Shown here: positions 59,800 to 64,000 of the stretch, in pieces | Numbering within the stretch: position 1 is the first letter of the stretch | Layout of the letters: each line of letters begins with the position of its first letter | From: Anaerolineales bacterium | Lineage (GTDB): Bacteria; Chloroflexota; Anaerolineae; Anaerolineales; UBA11579 | Direction of reading: 5' to 3' | Assembly: GCA_021463845.1 (NCBI GenBank) | Contig: JAJTXV010000002.1 | Location: 166,962-230,961, forward strand | Length of the DNA stretch: 64,000 nt | The notes under the pieces: generated by a model | Database searches by the model: none | Told to the model about the DNA's origin: nothing | What the model saw: only the letters and a program-made list of their open reading frames with translations | Position numbers and translations under genes: made by a program

Positions 59800-61086
59800 T
59801 TACAACCAGCCGCGCAGCTGCATGGCTTCCACGACTGAGCTGATCGCCACCATATAGGCTGCATCGCGCATCTTGACCTTCTCGCCCACCGACATCTTGA
59901 GCACCTTGCCGAAGGCTTCGGTCATCTTCATATCCAGCCGCTGGATCACTTCCTCCTGCGACCAGTAATAGTTCATGTCGTTCTGCACGCCCTCAAAGTA
60001 CGAGACGGTTACGCCACCGCTGTTGCACAAGAAGTCGGGGATGACGAAGATATTGCGCTTCTCCAGTTCTTCGTCGCCCTCCAGCGTCGTCGGCCCATTG
60101 GCGCCTTCCGCCACGATCTTGACCGTGTCGCTGATCTTCTTGCCGCTCTCGGCGTTGATCTGGCCTTCCAGCGCTGCAGGGATCAGCACATCTGCATCCT
60201 GCGAGATCCAGTCGTCGCCGCCGCTGATCGTGTATCCGGCCTCCTGCGCCTTGGCCTTGTTGATCGAGCCATATTCGTCGGTGATGTTCTGCAAAAAGGC
60301 AATGTCCAGGCCCTTCTTGCTGCTCACGCTTAGCGATGCCTTCTCTTCGCGGTCCCAATACGAAACGCACAGTACCTTGCCACCCAACAGCTGCGTGAAG
60401 CCCAACCCGGCGAACTGGGCCACGTTGCCAAAGCCCTGGATCGACGCGCTGGTCTTGCTTGGGTCCAGCTTGAGATGCTTCATCGCCTCGCGCACGTTAT
60501 AGATCACGCCGTACCCGGTGGCTTCCTTCCGACCCTTGGAGCCGCCGCCGCCCACCGGTTTACCGGTGATCACGCCGGGCGTGTACTGGCCCACCAGCTT
60601 GGAATACTCGTCCATCATCCAGCCCATCATCTGCGGGGTCGTGCCCACATCCGGCGCCGGCACATCCACGCGCGGCCCCAGGTTGTGATGGATCTGGCCC
60701 ACCCAGCCGCGGCACAGTTGCTCTTTCTCTTTCAACGAGAGCGAAGCCGAATCCACCGCCACGCCGCCTTTGGCGCCGCCCAGCGGAATGTCGGCCACCG
60801 CACACTTCCACGTCATCCACATCGCCAGGGCGCGCACGGTGTCCATCGTCTCCGACTGGTGAAAACGAATGCCGCCCTTTGTCGGCCCGCGCGAATCATT
60901 GTGCTGCACGCGATAGCCAAAGAACACCTTCTGGCTGCCATCGTCCATACGCACCGGGATCTGGAACTTGAACTCGCGGCGCGGCCAGCGCAGCTGCTCG
61001 GCCACATCCGTGTCCAGATGCAGCTGCTTGGCCACGTTGTCAAACTGGGCTTGGGCGATGCTGAAAGCGTTGGTGGTTTCCGACAT
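59800..61086 (-). CDS. gdhA: Glutamate dehydrogenase
   Basis: A 428-residue hexameric-type Glu/Leu/Phe/Val dehydrogenase that interconverts glutamate and 2-oxoglutarate with ammonia. PLGGAKGGVAVD holds the catalytic lysine, VDVPAPDVGT and GKPVGGGGSKGRKEATGYGVIY follow, and ASIQGFGNVAQFAGL is the dinucleotide-binding motif. No N-terminal extension is seen. It stands alone, with a leader hairpin (61125-61151) and a palindromic terminator. Coenzyme preference cannot be read from sequence. Confidence 0.95.
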   Translation of the reverse strand: MSETTNAFSIAQAQFDNVAKQLHLDTDVAEQLRWPRREFKFQIPVRMDDGSQKVFFGYRVQHNDSRGPTKGGIRFHQSETMDTVRALAMWMTWKCAVADIPLGGAKGGVAVDSASLSLKEKEQLCRGWVGQIHHNLGPRVDVPAPDVGTTPQMMGWMMDEYSKLVGQYTPGVITGKPVGGGGSKGRKEATGYGVIYNVREAMKHLKLDPSKTSASIQGFGNVAQFAGLGFTQLLGGKVLCVSYWDREEKASLSVSSKKGLDIAFLQNITDEYGSINKAKAQEAGYTISGGDDWISQDADVLIPAALEGQINAESGKKISDTVKIVAEGANGPTTLEGDEELEKRNIFVIPDFLCNSGGVTVSYFEGVQNDMNYYWSQEEVIQRLDMKMTEAFGKVLKMSVGEKVKMRDAAYMVAISSVVEAMQLRGWL

Positions 61087-61124
61087 TACTCTCCTGCTTA
61101 CTAGGGTGGGTATTTAAACAACTA

Positions 61125-61151
61125 TGCGGGCGCCTCGGTAGACAGCCCGCA
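61125..61151. other. Leader stem-loop upstream of gdhA
   Basis: TGCGGGC (61125-61131) and GCCCGCA (61145-61151) flank a 13-nt loop in the 182-bp gap before gdhA. The gap otherwise contains AT-rich sequence with a TTGACC -35-like hexamer at about 61217-61212 on the minus strand. No matching -10 is convincing. Confidence 0.45.
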
Positions 61152-61268
61152 GTTTAAAACAAGGTCTCGTTCTGATTAGCCGATTTTGATCTCATCGCAG
61201 AGTTCAGGTTTCGGTCAACAACACTACAGATAAATTCTACTCTGTTTTGACCTGCGGGTTAGGAAGTT

Positions 61269-61826
61269 TCACCGGCCCACGTCCTCCGCGCGGCGCACAG
61301 TCACCTTCTCGCCCTTGCGGATCACGCCCGGCTTCTCCACCCACGCCACCAGGCCGCGCTTGCCGATCGCCTGCTTGGGGAACGCGGAGCGCAGCTCCGG
61401 CCGGCCCGGGTACTGCTCCGCCAGGCAGCCGCCCGCCGTTACGCACGGCATGTTTTCGCCTTCCACCACCACGCCCGCGCCGCCCTCAAAGTACAGCCGG
61501 CTGCCGGCCGGCAGCTGCGTCAGGTCCGGCACGCCCGAAAGCATCAGATTGGCGCCCAGCCAGGCCGGCTCCACGCGCTCAACACCCATCGCCGTGGCGA
61601 TCTGCGCCAATTCTTCGGCCGAGACGATCGAGATCTGGCGCACATTGCGGATCAGTTCGCCTTTGGGATACGGCGCCTGGAATTTGTTGGCTTTCATGGT
61701 CAGGCCAAAATGCTTGTCGCCCACCAAGCCTTCCAAAGTCGTTTCTACTTCCTCAAGTTCAGTGCTGGGTATCAACTCCGGCGTGATCGCCAGCGCCTCA
61801 ACTACCCCACGCATATCCTCAGCCAT
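61269..61826 (-). CDS. MOSC-domain protein
   Basis: A 185-residue protein related to the molybdenum cofactor sulfurase C-terminal domain. GLVGDKHFGL, RQISIVSAEELAQIA and WLGANLMLSGVPDLTQLPAGSRLYF match the beta-barrel, and GENMPCVTAG holds the conserved cysteine thought to carry sulfur in the family. It lies 6 nt behind gatB. A role in sulfur or metal-cofactor chemistry is inferred from the family; the substrate is unknown. Confidence 0.85.
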   Translation of the reverse strand: MAEDMRGVVEALAITPELIPSTELEEVETTLEGLVGDKHFGLTMKANKFQAPYPKGELIRNVRQISIVSAEELAQIATAMGVERVEPAWLGANLMLSGVPDLTQLPAGSRLYFEGGAGVVVEGENMPCVTAGGCLAEQYPGRPELRSAFPKQAIGKRGLVAWVEKPGVIRKGEKVTVRRAEDVGR

Positions 61827-61832
61827 CTGTCC

Positions 61833-63296
61833 TCACTTTCCCAGCTTGCTCAGCTGGGCCTGCAATTCTTCACGCACGGCGGCCGGGTTGGCTTTGCCGC
61901 CCGCCTTTTGCATTACTTGCCCGAATAAGAAATTCAGCAGCGGCGCATTCCCGGCCAGATAGTCGACCGCTTGTTTGGGATTAGATACGATCACTTCGCT
62001 CACCCACGCAGCCAGCTGGCCGCTGTCCGAGATTTGCTGCAACCCGCGCGCTTTGATGATGCTGGTCGGGCTGCCGCCTTCGACGAACAACACACCCAGC
62101 ACCTCGCGCCCGCCGGCCGCGTTCACCTTGCCAGCCGCCACCTGGTCACACAAGGCCGCCAGTTGCTTGGCGCCAAAGCGCAGGCCTGCTATCTCAACGC
62201 CCGCTTCGTTCATCAATCCAAACAACGGGCCAGTCAGCCAGTTGGCGATCAGCTTGGCGTCAGCCGTCTTGGCCGCGGCAACCGTGGCTTCATAGAGATC
62301 TGCCACTTCACGCTCGGCTACGATCACATTGGCGTCATACGCTTTCAAGCCATATTTCTTGATAAACCGCTCGCGCCGCGCCTGCGGCAGTTCCGGCAAA
62401 CCTTTGCGGATCTTGTCAACCCAGGCTTTCTCCAGCACCAGCGGCGGCAGGTCCGGCTCGGGGAAGTAGCGGTAATCCTCTGCCACTTCCTTGGAGCGCT
62501 GTGCCTGCGTGGTGCCGCGGCCGTCGTCCCAGCCCAGGGTCTGCTGCACCACTTGGCCGCCGGCTTCCACCAGCTGTTCCTGGCGCGCCAGTTCATACGT
62601 TGTGGCGCGCTCCAGCGAACGGAAGCTGTTGAGGTTCTTGATCTCGGCCCGCGTCCCAAATTCCGTGCTGCCGATGGGGCGGATGGAAATATTGGGCTCG
62701 ATGCGCATCAAGCCCTTCTCCAGGTTGCCGGAGTTGACCCCCACATAGCGCAAGATACTACGCAGCGCATACGCGCAGTTGCGCACCGCCTCGACGGAGT
62801 GCAGCTCCGGCTCAGTCACGATCTCCAGCAGCGGCACACCGCTGCGGTTCAAGTCCACCAATGAAAACCGCTGGCCTTCGCGCTCCACATGGGTCAGCTT
62901 GCCGGTGTCTTCTTCAATATGCACCCGGCGGATGGCGACCCGCTGCTCGCCCTCGGCAGTATCGATCATCAGCCAGCCATTCTGTGCCAGCGGCTGTTCG
63001 TATTGCGAGATCTGGAACCCTTTGGGCAGGTCCGGGTAAAAATAGCTCTTGCGCGCAAAGATGCTGGTCAGGTTGATCGTGCAGTTCAGCGCCAGCGCCA
63101 CCCGCAGCGCATACTCCACCGCCGCCTGGTTGATCACCGGCAGCATGCCGGGCATACCGGCGCACACCGGGCACACCGCAATGTTCGGCTCGCCCACTGT
63201 GGAATCCACCACCGGGCACGCGCAGAACATCTTGCTGCGCGTCTCCAGCACTGCGTGCACTTCAAGCCCGATAACAGGCTGGTACTTGCTGGACAT
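61833..63296 (-). CDS. gatB: Asp-tRNA(Asn)/Glu-tRNA(Gln) amidotransferase subunit B
   Basis: The 487-residue kinase/tRNA-binding subunit of GatCAB, which amidates mischarged tRNAs. IGLEVHAVLETRSKMFC, ARKSYFYPDLPKGFQISQYEQPL and RSGVPLLEIVTEPELHS are its signatures. The C-terminal GatB_Yqey domain (about 340-487) is intact. gatA and gatC are not next to it in this window. Its presence implies that Gln-tRNA or Asn-tRNA is made indirectly, and the tRNA-Gln gene lies at 41356. Confidence 0.96.
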   Translation of the reverse strand: MSSKYQPVIGLEVHAVLETRSKMFCACPVVDSTVGEPNIAVCPVCAGMPGMLPVINQAAVEYALRVALALNCTINLTSIFARKSYFYPDLPKGFQISQYEQPLAQNGWLMIDTAEGEQRVAIRRVHIEEDTGKLTHVEREGQRFSLVDLNRSGVPLLEIVTEPELHSVEAVRNCAYALRSILRYVGVNSGNLEKGLMRIEPNISIRPIGSTEFGTRAEIKNLNSFRSLERATTYELARQEQLVEAGGQVVQQTLGWDDGRGTTQAQRSKEVAEDYRYFPEPDLPPLVLEKAWVDKIRKGLPELPQARRERFIKKYGLKAYDANVIVAEREVADLYEATVAAAKTADAKLIANWLTGPLFGLMNEAGVEIAGLRFGAKQLAALCDQVAAGKVNAAGGREVLGVLFVEGGSPTSIIKARGLQQISDSGQLAAWVSEVIVSNPKQAVDYLAGNAPLLNFLFGQVMQKAGGKANPAAVREELQAQLSKLGK

Positions 63297-63301
63297 ACTA
63301 C

Positions 63302-64000
63302 TTACCCAGCCTCCCCACTTACCGAGGAATCGTCGCCCACGTTGACCTGGCCGCGCACGCCGCGTACTTGGCTGCGCTCGCCGATCAGCGAGTGTTTCAG
63401 TACGCTGTCCTCGATGACGACTTCACGCTCCACCACCGCATCTTCAATTGTGCTGTTGCGCACGGCCGAGCCCGCCCCGATCGAGACATACGGCCCCAGC
63501 TCGCTGTTCTCAACTGTGGCGCTGGGGTGGATGTATACCGGCGGCCGCAGTGTCACACCGGCGCGCTCGGACGCGCCGCTGTTGTCGCGGCCCTTCTCCA
63601 GCAGCTTCTGATTTGTCTCAAGCACCGTATCCGGCAACCCGGCGTCCAGCCATTCGCCCACCACTTCGGTGCGCATGCGCAGCCCCTTCTTGAGCATGAT
63701 GTCGATCGCGTCGGCCAAAAAATACTCGTTCTTGGTCAGCACGCCTTTTTCCATCTGCTCGTCGATGGCGGTCATCAGATCTTCGCCGCGCTTGAAGTAA
63801 TAGATGCCCACCACCGCCAGGTTGTTGCTCATGTCGCTGGGTTTTTCGATCAGGCCGCTCACCAGTCCGTCTGCGCCCAGCGCCGCCACGCCAAAACGGC
63901 GCGGGTCGGGCACGGGTTTCACCCATGCCACCGCGTCCACTTCTTCCTTGTCCAGGGCGGAGAAGTCGGTCTCCACCACCGTATCCACAAAGATCACCAG
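63302..64000 (-). CDS. Sugar-1-phosphate nucleotidyltransferase, C-terminal part
   Basis: The gene runs off the right edge; 232 codons are visible, and the true start lies outside. GVAALGADGLVSGLIEKPSDMSNNLAVVGIYYF is the catalytic half, and from RAGVTLRPPVYIHPSATVENSELGPYVSIG on there are hexapeptide (left-handed helix) repeats. This resembles glucose-1-phosphate thymidylyltransferase or archaeal-type bifunctional enzymes. It could supply NDP-sugars to the polysaccharide locus. It lies 5 nt before gatB. Confidence 0.87.
   Translation of the reverse strand: MVIFVDTVVETDFSALDKEEVDAVAWVKPVPDPRRFGVAALGADGLVSGLIEKPSDMSNNLAVVGIYYFKRGEDLMTAIDEQMEKGVLTKNEYFLADAIDIMLKKGLRMRTEVVGEWLDAGLPDTVLETNQKLLEKGRDNSGASERAGVTLRPPVYIHPSATVENSELGPYVSIGAGSAVRNSTIEDAVVEREVVIEDSVLKHSLIGERSQVRGVRGQVNVGDDSSVSGEAG

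Noticed and set aside
61971-62864. A 297-codon plus-strand frame opposite gatB
   Set aside because: gatB is fully conserved here; the antisense frame shows no ribosome site or domain.
1-64000. CRISPR arrays, insertion sequences, prophage or integrase genes
   Set aside because: No regularly spaced repeats, transposase, integrase or phage structural genes were seen on either strand.

Overview
The window is a GC-rich bacterial chromosome segment, most probably from a Chloroflexota (Anaerolineae-type) bacterium. This is an inference from gene content: a SpoVS-family protein next to mutS2, a receiver-plus-roadblock signalling protein, a plant-type LRR lipoprotein, DUF4349 and BtuF lipoproteins, and an ABC-type polysaccharide exporter. 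No rRNA gene is present to settle it, and no phage, insertion sequence or CRISPR array was seen.

Region 1 (1-37143, all minus strand) is a surface-polysaccharide locus. Read in the direction of transcription it begins with an FAD oxidoreductase and a UDP-GlcNAc 2-epimerase. Module B (34769 down to 11329) is headed by an EPS-type winged-helix regulator. It carries a CMP-sugar synthetase, a short NeuB, many GT2 and GT4 glycosyltransferases, an MsbA-type ABC exporter, methyltransferases, a DegT aminotransferase with a cupin, and three large multi-membrane-span proteins. Module C (11277 down to the left edge) is headed by a second, paralogous regulator. It carries sugar-nucleotide epimerases, a GDP-fucose-synthase-like enzyme, the Wzm/Wzt export ABC transporter, a KpsS-like protein, a PseB-like dehydratase, a full-length NeuB, and the start of an SpsF-like cytidylyltransferase. 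Together these make nucleotide-activated amino, deoxy and nonulosonic-type sugars, assemble a glycan on a lipid carrier, and export it.

Both regulator promoters carry the same partial palindrome, TTCA-N5-TGAA, in the same register on the -10 element. In both cases the regulator overlaps the next gene by 4 nt. This is the most interesting signal in the window: a duplicated, apparently self-controlled operon head.

Region 2 (37173-46263, plus strand) starts with a promoter, a cobalamin riboswitch and an intrinsic terminator that control btuF-btuC-btuD. It continues with a receiver/roadblock protein, tRNA-Gln(TTG), glmU, a CNNM/CBS membrane protein, cytidine deaminase, a phosphodiesterase and a DUF4349 lipoprotein. 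A bidirectional terminator closes the region.

Region 3 (46308-54996, mainly minus strand) encodes a methylcrotonyl-CoA-carboxylase-like enzyme with separate biotin carboxylase, biotin carrier and carboxyltransferase genes. It also holds a CitE-like lyase, a MaoC hydratase, an LRR lipoprotein, a DinB protein and MutS2. Region 4 (55121-64000) holds spoVS with a structured leader, a deoxynucleoside kinase, an unusual PEP-synthase-like ATP-grasp protein, dnaN, glutamate dehydrogenase, a MOSC protein, gatB and a partial sugar nucleotidyltransferase.
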